A stretch of 64,000 nucleotides of DNA from contig NZ_JOEC01000001.1 of NCBI RefSeq assembly GCF_000718085.1, positions 248,001-312,000 on the forward strand. The letters are read 5' to 3'. The notes below the pieces were generated by a model. That model was not told the DNA's origin and ran no database searches. It saw only the letters and a list, made by a program, of their open reading frames with translations. The position numbers and the translations under genes are program-made. Shown here piece by piece: positions 1 through 8,883 of this stretch; the first letter of the stretch is position 1; each line of letters begins with the position of its first letter. The DNA comes from Mycetocola saprophilus (lineage in GTDB: Bacteria; Actinomycetota; Actinomycetes; Actinomycetales; Microbacteriaceae).

Positions 1-134
1 CCGACGGCCGCAACTTCATTCAGCTGGCCTGGTGGATCGCCGTGTTCCCGGGCCTCGCCATCACCGTGACCGCCCTGGTCACCACCGTACTGGGACGCTA
101 CATTCAGCGCCGGACCGACGGAGTAACCCGATGA
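1..134 (+). CDS. Peptide-type ABC transporter permease, C-terminal end (partial)
   Basis: Only the last 43 codons are in the window (third frame, TGA at 132-134). They encode a hydrophobic segment (WWIAVFPGLAITVTALVTTV) followed by a short basic tail, as at the C-terminus of DppC/OppC-type inner-membrane permeases. The stop overlaps the ATG of the following fused ATPase gene by ATGA, so the two are translationally coupled and form one transporter. The 5' part, with the binding-protein-dependent transport signature, lies before the window, so the assignment rests on position and hydrophobicity. Confidence 0.7.
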   Translation, partial: DGRNFIQLAWWIAVFPGLAITVTALVTTVLGRYIQRRTDGVTR

Positions 135-1819
135 CCCAGATCCTGACCCCGACCGACATCCCGGCCGAGACCCCCGTGGCCTCCCCGCTGCTGCGGGTCG
201 AGAACCTCAACATCTCCTTCGCGGTGGGCCGCGGACGCGTGGACGTGGTCCACGATGTCTCGCTGAGCCTCGACCGCGGACGCAGCCTCGCGTTGGTGGG
301 CGAATCCGGCTCGGGCAAGACCGTGACCGCGCGCAGCCTGCTGGGCCTCAGCGGCGACGGTGCCCGGGTGCTCGCCGACCGACGCGAGATCCTCGGCCGC
401 GACGTGCGCAAGCTGAATGATAAGCAGTGGCGCGGAATCCGCGGCAAGCACGTGGGCTTTGTGCTGCAGGATGCGCTGGTGTCCCTCGATCCGCTTCGCA
501 CGGTCGGGGGCGAAATCGAGGAGCTGCTGAAGCTGCACCGTTTCGGCGACAAGGCCGAGCGGCACGCCCGGGTGATCGAGGCGCTGACCCGCGCCGGGGT
601 TCCCGAGCCCGAACTGCGCGCCCGGCAGCGTTCGGGGGAGCTCTCCGGCGGCCTGCGCCAGCGCGCGCTGATCGCCCAGGCTACCGCGCTGAATCCCGAG
701 CTGATCATCGCCGACGAACCCACCACCGCGCTGGATGCGACCGTGCAGGCACAGATCCTGGACCTGCTCGCCTCGCTCAAGGCCGACGGTGCCGGGGTCC
801 TGCTGATCTCCCACGACCTCGCCGTGGTCTCGGCCGTGGCCGATGAGGTGGCGGTCATGAAGGAGGGGCGGATTGTCGAATCCGGACCCGTGGAACAGGT
901 GTTCGGAGATCCGCAGCACGCGTACACCAAGGCGCTGCTGGCCGCGGTCCCGCGAGCCCATGCCAAGGGCACCCGGCTCTCCGCCGCCGCCCCGGTCACC
1001 GCGATCGCGCGGACCGAACGGGCCGCGAAACTCGACCCGAGTGCCCCGGCCATCGAGGCCGTGGGCCTGCGCAAGGACTACACCGGGCCCGACGGGATCA
1101 CCCGCACCGTGGTGAACAACGTGTCCTTCACCCTGGAAACCGGCACCACGCTGGGCATCGTGGGGGAGTCGGGATCGGGCAAGTCCACCACCGCGCGGAT
1201 CGCGCTGGGCCTGACCGAACCCACGGCCGGGACTGTTTCGATCGGCGGCCATGCCTGGACCGGGCTGAGCGAGCGCGAACGGGCACCGTTCCGCCGCGAG
1301 ATCCAGGTGGTGCATCAGGATCCGCTGAGCTCGTTCGATCCGCGCTTCACCGTGCAGAAGATCCTGCGCGATGCGCTGCGGGCCGCCGGAACCGACCGGG
1401 CCGGTCATCCGGCGCGCATCGCCGAGCTGGCCGAGCAGGTGGGCCTGGCCGCGGCCGTGCTCGACCGGCATCCGCTTACGCTCTCCGGCGGGCAGCGCCA
1501 GCGCGTCGCGATTGCTCGCGCGCTCGCCCTGGAACCGCGTATCCTGGTGCTCGATGAGCCGGTCTCGGCGCTCGACGTCTCGATCCAGGCGCAGGTCCTC
1601 GACCTGCTCGCCGACCTGCAGACTGCCTTCGGGCTGAGCTACCTGTTCATCAGTCACGATCTGGGTGTGATCCACCACGTGAGTGATCGGGTTCTGGTTC
1701 TGAGTGACGGCGAAGTGGTCGAAACCGGCAGCGCCCACGAGGTCTTCACCAACCCCCGGCAGACCTACACGCAGACCCTGCTCGCCTCCGTCCCGAGCTT
1801 GCCCCCGCACACCCGCTAG
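131..1819 (+). CDS. Fused dipeptide/oligopeptide ABC transporter ATPase (DppD-DppF type)
   Basis: This 562-aa protein has two complete ABC ATPase domains in tandem, equivalent to DppD and DppF joined. Walker A motifs are GESGSGKT near residue 58 and GESGSGKST near residue 345. Signature motifs are LSGGLRQRAL near 171 and LSGGQRQRVA near 450, each followed by a Walker B ending in DEP (ADEPTTALD, LDEPVSALD) and an H-loop SHDL. It powers uptake of peptides or peptide-like solutes with the upstream permease. The ATG at 131 overlaps the permease stop and precedes a normal N-terminus (MTQILTP), so the longer upstream open frame is discarded. A second fused ATPase of the same design lies at 45795-47537. 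Confidence 0.93.
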   Translation: MTQILTPTDIPAETPVASPLLRVENLNISFAVGRGRVDVVHDVSLSLDRGRSLALVGESGSGKTVTARSLLGLSGDGARVLADRREILGRDVRKLNDKQWRGIRGKHVGFVLQDALVSLDPLRTVGGEIEELLKLHRFGDKAERHARVIEALTRAGVPEPELRARQRSGELSGGLRQRALIAQATALNPELIIADEPTTALDATVQAQILDLLASLKADGAGVLLISHDLAVVSAVADEVAVMKEGRIVESGPVEQVFGDPQHAYTKALLAAVPRAHAKGTRLSAAAPVTAIARTERAAKLDPSAPAIEAVGLRKDYTGPDGITRTVVNNVSFTLETGTTLGIVGESGSGKSTTARIALGLTEPTAGTVSIGGHAWTGLSERERAPFRREIQVVHQDPLSSFDPRFTVQKILRDALRAAGTDRAGHPARIAELAEQVGLAAAVLDRHPLTLSGGQRQRVAIARALALEPRILVLDEPVSALDVSIQAQVLDLLADLQTAFGLSYLFISHDLGVIHHVSDRVLVLSDGEVVETGSAHEVFTNPRQTYTQTLLASVPSLPPHTR

Positions 1820-1848
1820 ATCCCCGATCCCCGCAAGGAAGCTTTTCT

Positions 1849-3225
1849 ATGTCCAAGCAGCTGCACTTCAACGCCTTCGAGATGAACACCGTGAGCCACA
1901 TCAATCACGGTCTCTGGGTGCACCCCGACAACCGCCGTCACGAGTACACCGACATCGAGTACTGGGTTGAGACCGCCCAGCTGCTGGAGCGCGGCCTGTT
2001 TGATGCAATGTTCATCGCCGACGTGGTGGGCACCTACAACGTGTATCGCGGAAGCCGGGATGCGGCGGTTGAGCGCGGCATCCAGATCCCCAATAACGAC
2101 CCCTACCTGATCGTCCCGGCCATGGCCGCGGCCACCAGGGATCTGGGCTTCGCGGTGACCTTCGCGACCACCTATGAGTCGCCCTTCGCCAACGCCCGCC
2201 GCCTCTCGACCCTCGACCACCTGACCAAGGGTCGCCTGGCCTGGAACGTGGTCACCGGGTATCTGCCCGATGCGGCCAAGAACTTCGGGCTGAGCGAGCA
2301 GGTCACCCACGATGTGCGCTACGAGGTGGCCGAGGAATTCCTCGACGTGTCCTACAAGCTGTGGGAGGGTTCCTGGGACCGGGACGCGGTGATCCGCGAC
2401 CGCGAGCGGGCGATCTACACCAACCCGCGCGGGGTGCACGAGATCGGCCACGTGGGCAAGTACTTCACCGTGGATGGTCCGCACCTGTCCGAGCCGAGCC
2501 CGCAGGGCACCCCGGTGATCTACCAGGCCGGATCCTCCGGCGCCGGCAAGCTGTTTGCCGCCAATAACGCCGAGGGCGTGTTTGTGTCCTCACGCACGCT
2601 CGCCGAGGTGGCCAAGAACGTGGCCGACCTGCGCGAGCTGACCGAGCAGGTGGGCCGCGGACGCGACGCGATCAAGGCGCTCGCCTCGATCAACATCGTG
2701 CTGGGCGAGACCGAGGCCGAGGCCAAGCGCAAAACCGAGGAGGTGCTGGCCCTGCGCGACGTGCACGGGTACCTGGTGCACCTGGGTGGCGGCACCGGGA
2801 TCGACTTCTCGGCCGTGGCCAACAACGAAAAGCTCGAATATAAGGGACGCGGACACATCGAGTCCGCCGAGGCCGAGCACACCCGCGACGCGAAGGCCAA
2901 CGGTGCCACCTCGATCATCGATAAGCTCAACGATCCCCGCGGCGACGAGTTCTTCGTCTCGGGCACCGTGGAACAGGTCGCCGACCGGATCGAGGAGATC
3001 GCCGAGGTCACCGGCGTGGACGGATTCAACCTGGTGCAGTACCTCTCCCCGGGAACCTTCACCGACGTGGTTGAGCTGCTGGTGCCCGAGCTGCAAAAGC
3101 GCGGCCGCTACCGCACCGAGTACACCGAGCACACTCTGCGCGAGCGCCTCTTCCCGGGCCAGGGCAGCCAGCTTCCGGACACCCACCCCGCCGCCGCCTA
3201 TCGCGGTGCCTTCGGGGATAAGTAG
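1849..3225 (+). CDS. LLM-class FMN-dependent monooxygenase (NtaA/SnaA/DszA/YxeK family)
   Basis: A 458-aa luciferase-like (TIM-barrel) monooxygenase of the NtaA/SnaA/DszA/DmoA group, which uses FMNH2 from a separate reductase to oxidise organosulfur or aminopolycarboxylate substrates. The family-typical N-terminus (HFNAFEMNT) and the stretch TKGRLAWNVVTGY are visible, and the length matches the family. The start is supported by AAGGAAG about 8 nt before ATG 1849. It is 29 nt after the ABC ATPase gene and 43 nt before an SfnB/DszC-like gene. This suggests one operon that imports a compound and oxidises it. Substrate cannot be read from sequence. Confidence 0.9.
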   Translation: MSKQLHFNAFEMNTVSHINHGLWVHPDNRRHEYTDIEYWVETAQLLERGLFDAMFIADVVGTYNVYRGSRDAAVERGIQIPNNDPYLIVPAMAAATRDLGFAVTFATTYESPFANARRLSTLDHLTKGRLAWNVVTGYLPDAAKNFGLSEQVTHDVRYEVAEEFLDVSYKLWEGSWDRDAVIRDRERAIYTNPRGVHEIGHVGKYFTVDGPHLSEPSPQGTPVIYQAGSSGAGKLFAANNAEGVFVSSRTLAEVAKNVADLRELTEQVGRGRDAIKALASINIVLGETEAEAKRKTEEVLALRDVHGYLVHLGGGTGIDFSAVANNEKLEYKGRGHIESAEAEHTRDAKANGATSIIDKLNDPRGDEFFVSGTVEQVADRIEEIAEVTGVDGFNLVQYLSPGTFTDVVELLVPELQKRGRYRTEYTEHTLRERLFPGQGSQLPDTHPAAAYRGAFGDK

Positions 3226-3268
3226 TCGTCACCGCGGTTCCCCTTCCCTCAATCCCTCGGAGATTCCC

Positions 3269-4660
3269 ATGAGCACGCCCACCTCGTCCCACACTGCCCG
3301 CGAGACCGACACCGCCTTGGGCGGGGCATCCGCGCGCCTGGCCGCCGCCGCGCACCGGCGCGATCTGCACGCGCGTTTCGCGCCGGTATTCGCTCGGATC
3401 GCCGCCGAGTCGGCGACCCGGGAGGCCGAGCGCACCCTGCCCTTCGATCAGGTTGACTGGCTGCGGGATGCGGGGTTTCTGGCGGTGCAGGTGCCGGTCG
3501 AGTTTGGCGGGCTGGGGGCCTCCAGCGTGGAGTTCTTCGAGCTGTTGGTGTTGCTCGCCGAGGCCGATTCCAACCTGCCCCAGCTCCTGCGTGCTCACTT
3601 CACCACGGTGGAGTCCTGGCTCGTGCGCGAACCCGGCGAGCGCCGCGCGTTCTGGTTGCGGCAGATCGCCGGCGGCGCGGTGTTTGGTAACGCGACCCAT
3701 GAACGTTCCGCCGCCACGGTGGGCACCTATCAGACCACCCTGAGCCGCGAGAACGGCCGGGCACGGCTGGACGGCACCAAGCACTACAGCACCGGGTCGA
3801 TCTATGCCGACTGGATCCTGGTAACCGCGACCGATGCCGAAACCGGCGAACAGGTATCGGTCACGGTGGCCGCCGACGCCGCGGGTGTGGATCGCCGCGA
3901 CGACTGGGACGGGTTCGGGCAGCGCCTCACCGGGAGCGGGACCACGGTGTTCACAAATGTGACCATCGATCCCGAGCACATCGACGTGGCCCACGCAGCC
4001 ACCCCCAGCCACATCACCGGGTTCCTGGAACTCGTGTTGCTGGCGAGCATCGCCGGTATCGGGCGGGCCGCCCTGCGCGATGCGCGGGACTTTGTCGCCT
4101 CCCGTACCCGCGTTTACAGCCAGGGGGTGGGGACCAGCGCCCGCGAGGATCCGCTGGTACAGCAGGTGATCGGGCAGATCTCCGGGCTGGTGTTCGCCGC
4201 CGAGTCCGCAGTGCTTGCCGCCGCGGCCGAGGTGGGGGAGGCCTCGGACCTGGCCCTGTTCGAGGCGGCGAGCGCCGCGGATTCGGCGCGGGAGCTGCCA
4301 GTGGATTCCGGGGAGAATCACCACGGAGAGATTTCCGGAGAACCAAGCGGGACGCCCACTGCTGCGCACACCGCGGAGTCCACCCGGGCAATCCGTGCCG
4401 CCGAGACCGCGGCGATCCGCGCCCAGCTCCAGGTTCCCGACCTGGTGCTGCGGGCGACCACCGCGCTGTTTGAGGTGGGCGGTGCCTCGGCCACCGCACG
4501 CGAGCGCAACCTCGACCGGCACTGGCGCAACGCCCGCGTGCTCTCCTCCCATAACCCGGTGATCTATCAGGCCCGCGCCCTGGGTGACGACTTGCTGAAC
4601 GGCGACGGCCTGCTGTTCACCTGGGCCACCGGTGAGGGCACCCCCGCCGCCACCGCCTAA
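3269..4660 (+). CDS. Acyl-CoA dehydrogenase-fold flavoprotein, SfnB/DszC-like
   Basis: A 463-aa protein of the acyl-CoA dehydrogenase superfamily. The helical N-terminal domain begins near residue 30, the region GTKHYSTGSIYADWILV near 170-187 is the flavin-facing middle domain, and the C-terminal helix bundle ends in NARVLSSHNPVIYQAR, typical of SfnB/DszC-type monooxygenases and sulfur-acquisition oxidoreductases. ATG 3269 follows a GGAG; longer frames upstream overlap the previous gene and are discarded. An acidic, Gly/Ser-rich insert at about residues 334-370 interrupts the C-terminal bundle and looks like a lineage-specific loop. Its place after an NtaA-like monooxygenase suggests a two-flavoprotein organosulfur pathway. 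Confidence 0.82.
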   Translation: MSTPTSSHTARETDTALGGASARLAAAAHRRDLHARFAPVFARIAAESATREAERTLPFDQVDWLRDAGFLAVQVPVEFGGLGASSVEFFELLVLLAEADSNLPQLLRAHFTTVESWLVREPGERRAFWLRQIAGGAVFGNATHERSAATVGTYQTTLSRENGRARLDGTKHYSTGSIYADWILVTATDAETGEQVSVTVAADAAGVDRRDDWDGFGQRLTGSGTTVFTNVTIDPEHIDVAHAATPSHITGFLELVLLASIAGIGRAALRDARDFVASRTRVYSQGVGTSAREDPLVQQVIGQISGLVFAAESAVLAAAAEVGEASDLALFEAASAADSARELPVDSGENHHGEISGEPSGTPTAAHTAESTRAIRAAETAAIRAQLQVPDLVLRATTALFEVGGASATARERNLDRHWRNARVLSSHNPVIYQARALGDDLLNGDGLLFTWATGEGTPAATA

Positions 4661-4749
4661 CCGGCGGGATCGATTCGGTGGGGGTCACGAATGCGACAGG
4701 CCCCCGAAATGTGGCCGCCCGCGCGCGACTCCCGGGTTAGCCTTGCGCT

Positions 4750-6093
4750 ATGAGCATGCCCCACACCGATCCGGCCGGCCGAAACTTTGCGGCCCTGGCC
4801 TGGCAGCCCACGTCCCGCGACAAGGCCAGGTTTCGTGACTACCTGAAGCGCACCTATAACATTCGCTACTTCGCCAAGGCGTCGGACAACGTGGCGGTTT
4901 TTGGGATCGCCGCCGGGCTGGGGGCGCTGCTTCTTTTGCCGCTGGCCGGGGTGCTCATGTCATCGGTGGGCGGCGGATCGGCGGGCGGTAGCTGGGCAGC
5001 CTTCTTCGTCCAGCTGGTGATCTCGGCGGGTATCGTCTGGGGCGTCTGGGCGCTGTTTCGGGGGATGCGGAATCGCGGAGACAATAACCCTATTCGCATG
5101 TTCAGCTTCGCCCGGGACAACGGGTTTGGCTACACTCCGGCGACCAACAACATCAACTATCCGGGCATGATCTTTAACACCGGATACGACCGCGTGGCCT
5201 TCGACCGGGTGCACGCACTACCGGGCCAGCGCTACTTCGATATCGGAAACTTCCGGTTCAAGTTTGGAAACCAGTACGTCAATCCGTGGCTCGATCGGAC
5301 CGGGAGTCCCGCCGGACGCCGCGAGCTGTGGAGCACCTGGGGGTACATGGTGTTCCAGTTGGATCGCCGTCTTCCGCATATCGTGCTTGATGCCCATGCT
5401 AACAATAAGCTGGGCTTCTCCAACCTGCCGTACACCCCGGATGCGAGTCAGCGGCTCTCCCTCGAGGGGGATTTCAATCGCTACTTCACGCTGTATGGCC
5501 CGGTGGGTTATGAGCGGGACGTCATGCAGATCCTCACGCCGGACGTGATGGCCCTGCTGATCGACAACGCGGCACCGTTCGATGTGGAGATTATCGACGA
5601 CCTGATGTTTATCTATTCGGCGACCCCCTTCGTGGAGGGGGACCGGAGCCCGTTTGTGCGGATGTGGCGGGTGATGGACACCGTCGGCACGCAGACCGCG
5701 CGCCAGGCCGCCCGCTATCAGGACCCGCGCATGCCGGGCGCGCAGGCCGGACCGGTGCCCGGACCCGTGCCCGGCTACCTGCCGCCCGCCGCCCCGCAGA
5801 TGCCCACGCCGCCGCCGGCACCCGGCTTCAGCCCGCCGCCGGGATATCCGCACACCGCGCCGGGATATCCCCAGCCTTCCCAGGGGTATCCCCAGCCCGC
5901 GCCGGGGTACCCGCAGCCCGTTGCCGGATACGGCCAGACCATCCAGGGGTACGGTCAGTCGGGATCCGGGAACAACCAGGTTTCCCCCGGCGGGCAGCGC
6001 CTGCGCGGACGCACCAGCATCATCGCCATCGTCCTGGGTGTGATCGTGATCGTGCCGGGCATTATCCGGCTGTTCACCTGGCTCGCCGGCTAG
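4750..6093 (+). CDS. Membrane protein of unknown function with Pro/Gly/Tyr-rich tail repeats
   Basis: A 447-aa protein I cannot assign to a characterised family; the middle region faintly resembles DUF3137-type proteins. Two hydrophobic segments lie at about residues 45-70 and 78-102. A soluble region of about 210 residues follows (GMIFNTGYDRVAFDRVHA, then LSLEGDFNRYFTLYGP). Next is a tail of about 90 residues with repeats of the type GYPQP/GYGQ, and finally a C-terminal transmembrane segment (about 423-444). TAGCCT at 4738-4743 sits 6 nt before the ATG, so the message may be leaderless. It may act at the envelope; no function is claimed. Confidence 0.75.
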   Translation: MSMPHTDPAGRNFAALAWQPTSRDKARFRDYLKRTYNIRYFAKASDNVAVFGIAAGLGALLLLPLAGVLMSSVGGGSAGGSWAAFFVQLVISAGIVWGVWALFRGMRNRGDNNPIRMFSFARDNGFGYTPATNNINYPGMIFNTGYDRVAFDRVHALPGQRYFDIGNFRFKFGNQYVNPWLDRTGSPAGRRELWSTWGYMVFQLDRRLPHIVLDAHANNKLGFSNLPYTPDASQRLSLEGDFNRYFTLYGPVGYERDVMQILTPDVMALLIDNAAPFDVEIIDDLMFIYSATPFVEGDRSPFVRMWRVMDTVGTQTARQAARYQDPRMPGAQAGPVPGPVPGYLPPAAPQMPTPPPAPGFSPPPGYPHTAPGYPQPSQGYPQPAPGYPQPVAGYGQTIQGYGQSGSGNNQVSPGGQRLRGRTSIIAIVLGVIVIVPGIIRLFTWLAG

Positions 6094-6164
6094 CTTTCGG
6101 TCCCCAATCGAACGTACGGGATTGTCCCGGCTAGCATCCAGGCGCCGGGGTTACCCTAGTGTTC

Positions 6165-7763
6165 ATGCCCGAGATCTCCGCCCCCGGTTTCGCCTCTCGC
6201 GCGACCCCCGGGGACACCGGATCGGGCCCCCTCGACCTCCTCCCGGATCCGCGCCAACTGGCCCGATTCGACCGTGAAGTTGCCCTGCGCGCGGCCGCGA
6301 TCGCCGCGCTCGCCGCCGTGGTGCTGGCGGGGGTAATGATCGGCCTTGACCTCTTCCTGGCCGAACCCACTGCCCCGTTCCCGGACGATGCCCAAAACAC
6401 CATCATCCTGATCCCCGCCACCGTGCTGGGGGCGATCATCAGCGTGTGGGGCGCGCGGAGCGTGGAGCGTCGCCGCGGCGGGTTTACCCCGCTGGTGCCG
6501 CTGACCACCCTGGCCCTGGGCCTGGCCGTATCCACCCCGTACCTGATCCTTCCGGTGATATCCACGGTGAGCGCGGGACAACCCAGCCGTCGGGCGATCT
6601 TCTCACTGGGGATGGCCGTGGTGATCTGGCTGCTCGTGGGTCTGGCCTATCGCCGCGCCACCCGGCTCCCCGATACGCCGACTCGGCGCATCGCCGGGCG
6701 CACGATCCTGGTGCTGGTCGCGCTGCTGGTGGCGATCCTGCTGTGTACCACGCTGGGCGCCCCGATGTCGTTCTTCGCGTTCCTGCTGCTGACCCCCGGC
6801 TACGCGATTGCCCCGTTCCTGTTTGTGGGACTCTTCGCCTGGGCGGGCATCCTCGCCGGGCGCGATCGACGCGGCGCGGTTCCCGGCCTGGCGATGCGGA
6901 CCCTGGCCTCGGGCACGCTGATCCTGCTCGCCCTGGCGTGCGGGGCGGCCGCCTGGGTCGGGTTCCAACGGGTCGCGACGCGTGAGCTGGTGGGCCTGGA
7001 CCTGATCGATGCCACCCCCGCCACGGTGCCGCTGATGGACCTGAGCCCGGTGCGCATGCTGGCACTGATCGTGCTGATGGCCGCCCTGCTGGCGTTGCTG
7101 GCCCGACGGACGGCCGGGACCGCGGCCTTCCTGGTGGTCTCGGCCCTGCTGGCGCTGATCATCGTGCCGCTCAGCTTCCATACCGAGGAACCCTCGGCTC
7201 GGCAGAGCGCGCCGGCCATGTTCACAACCGGGAGCGTGCCGGGGGTCTACGACGACCAGGCCACTCCGGCCCCGACGGTGGAACCCAAAAACATCACGGG
7301 TTCGCGCTCCAGCGTGCTCACCGAGGCGCAGTCCAAGCCCGGGACCGAACGGCGCTATGAGGAAGCACAGGTGCCCGACGGCACGGTGATCGCCGGAATC
7401 GATCCTGAGGATCTGCAGACCCGCTTTGCCGATCTGGTGCAGTCCAGCGCCCGGGCGGTGGATCCCACCGCGGATCCCAAACCCGACATCGACACCGTAT
7501 CCTGCGCCGACGGCAAGGGCGTCAGTTACGTCTGGAACTCCGACACCCTGAGCGCCGGCGCGGATAATCCGCGGGCAAACGCGCTGGCCCTGGTCAAGGT
7601 GGGCCAGGTGTGGAACGCCGCCGGTCACAACCTGCACGCGTTTGAGGTGGACCACCTCGACGCGGTGCGCTCGAGCGTGGGAATCGGCCAGAGCCTCAGC
7701 GCCCAGCGCCTCGCCGACCACGTGGTCCTGGGGATGACCAGCATCTGCGTGTCCACCCGATAG
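6165..7763 (+). CDS. Polytopic membrane protein with C-terminal extracellular domain, unknown function
   Basis: A 532-aa protein with a short soluble N-terminus, about nine to ten hydrophobic segments between residues 45 and 340, and a C-terminal soluble region of about 190 residues with no recognised domain. ATG 6165 is preferred over GTG 6159 because TACCCT at 6152-6157 lies 7 nt before it, the leaderless spacing used by neighbours. It follows another unknown membrane protein on the same strand and precedes dapA, which has its own promoter-like hexamer. No catalytic motif was seen. Confidence 0.75.
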   Translation: MPEISAPGFASRATPGDTGSGPLDLLPDPRQLARFDREVALRAAAIAALAAVVLAGVMIGLDLFLAEPTAPFPDDAQNTIILIPATVLGAIISVWGARSVERRRGGFTPLVPLTTLALGLAVSTPYLILPVISTVSAGQPSRRAIFSLGMAVVIWLLVGLAYRRATRLPDTPTRRIAGRTILVLVALLVAILLCTTLGAPMSFFAFLLLTPGYAIAPFLFVGLFAWAGILAGRDRRGAVPGLAMRTLASGTLILLALACGAAAWVGFQRVATRELVGLDLIDATPATVPLMDLSPVRMLALIVLMAALLALLARRTAGTAAFLVVSALLALIIVPLSFHTEEPSARQSAPAMFTTGSVPGVYDDQATPAPTVEPKNITGSRSSVLTEAQSKPGTERRYEEAQVPDGTVIAGIDPEDLQTRFADLVQSSARAVDPTADPKPDIDTVSCADGKGVSYVWNSDTLSAGADNPRANALALVKVGQVWNAAGHNLHAFEVDHLDAVRSSVGIGQSLSAQRLADHVVLGMTSICVSTR

Positions 7764-7832
7764 CTGAGTAATTCGTGCGGACGTGTGTCGCCAATGGTGC
7801 GCACGGCACCCAGTTGCCGGTACTCTGGAGGG

Positions 7833-8810
7833 GTGTCTAACGTTGAAAACCCCTTCGGTCAGGTCCTCGTCGCGCTCGTCACTCCGTTCACCGCAGACGG
7901 TGAGGTGGACTGGCCCGGTGTCGAAAAGCACATCGACGATGTGATCACCGCGGGTGCCGACGGCATCGTGGTCACCGGCACCACGGGGGAGACCTCGACC
8001 CTGACCGACGCCGAGAAGCTGCGCCTGGTGGAGGTTGCCCGCTCGGTCTCGAACGGCCGCGCCAAGATCATCACCGGTGGTGGCTCCAACGAGACCGCCC
8101 ACGCGATCGAGCTGTACAAGGCCAGCGAGAAGGCCGGCGCCGACGGCGTCATGATCGTGACCCCGTACTACAACAAGCCCACCCAGGCCGGTGTGCTCAC
8201 CCACTTCCGGATGATCGCCGACGCCACCGACCTCCCGGTCATCCTGTACGACATTCCCGGCCGTACCGGCATCCAGATCACCTACGACACCATTCTGCGG
8301 GCGGCCAAGCACCCCAACATCCTCGCCGTCAAGGATGCTAAGGGCGACTTCTCCGAGGTCAGCCGCGTGCTCAACCAGACCGACCTGCTCTACTTCTCCG
8401 GCGACGACGCCAACGCGCTCCCGCACCTCTCGATCGGCGCCTCGGGCCTGATCGGCGTGACCGCCAACATCGCCGCCACCCCCTACCGTCAGATCGTCGA
8501 TGCCGTCAACGCCGGCGACCTGGCCACCGCAACCGCCGCACACAAGAGCCTCGAACCGCTCGTGCGCGCCGTGATGACCCACGTGCCCGGCACCGTTGCG
8601 GCCAAGTACATCCTGCAGGGACTCGGACGCATCGACAGCGCCCGCGTCCGCCTGCCCCTGGTGGGCCCCGAAGACTTCGAGGCAGCCAAGATTGAAGACG
8701 ACCTCGCTCTGGTGGGCACCATTCCCGGTGTCGACCTGAGCAACTTCCGCCCCGACCGTAATGCTGCGGCCGGTGGCGCACTCCCGAAGGTGCACGGCAC
8801 GACGCGCTAG
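7833..8810 (+). CDS. dapA: 4-hydroxy-tetrahydrodipicolinate synthase
   Basis: DapA (325 aa) condenses pyruvate with aspartate semialdehyde in the lysine/diaminopimelate pathway, cytoplasmic. Visible motifs are the GTTGE loop (TGTTGETSTLTDAEK), the YDIPGRTG motif, and the Schiff-base lysine in ILAVKDAKGD. GTG 7833 is chosen because TACTCT at 7821-7826 lies 6 nt before it (leaderless) and because the residues before it (MSPMVRTAPSCRYSGG) are not DapA-like. dapA followed by ribonuclease J (74 nt downstream) is a common actinobacterial arrangement. dapF of the same pathway lies at 30414. Confidence 0.97.
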   Translation: MSNVENPFGQVLVALVTPFTADGEVDWPGVEKHIDDVITAGADGIVVTGTTGETSTLTDAEKLRLVEVARSVSNGRAKIITGGGSNETAHAIELYKASEKAGADGVMIVTPYYNKPTQAGVLTHFRMIADATDLPVILYDIPGRTGIQITYDTILRAAKHPNILAVKDAKGDFSEVSRVLNQTDLLYFSGDDANALPHLSIGASGLIGVTANIAATPYRQIVDAVNAGDLATATAAHKSLEPLVRAVMTHVPGTVAAKYILQGLGRIDSARVRLPLVGPEDFEAAKIEDDLALVGTIPGVDLSNFRPDRNAAAGGALPKVHGTTR

Positions 8811-8883
8811 TTCGCCAAGCTGCACTGCATCGCAATACACAACATGGCCGCGGAATAACACCGCTGCCCGATAAGGAGGGCGT

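Noticed and set aside
6603..8861. Long open frame on the minus strand opposite the membrane protein and dapA
   Set aside because: It lies opposite well-recognised genes, encodes a His/Gly/Gln-rich low-complexity product and results from GC-rich third positions.
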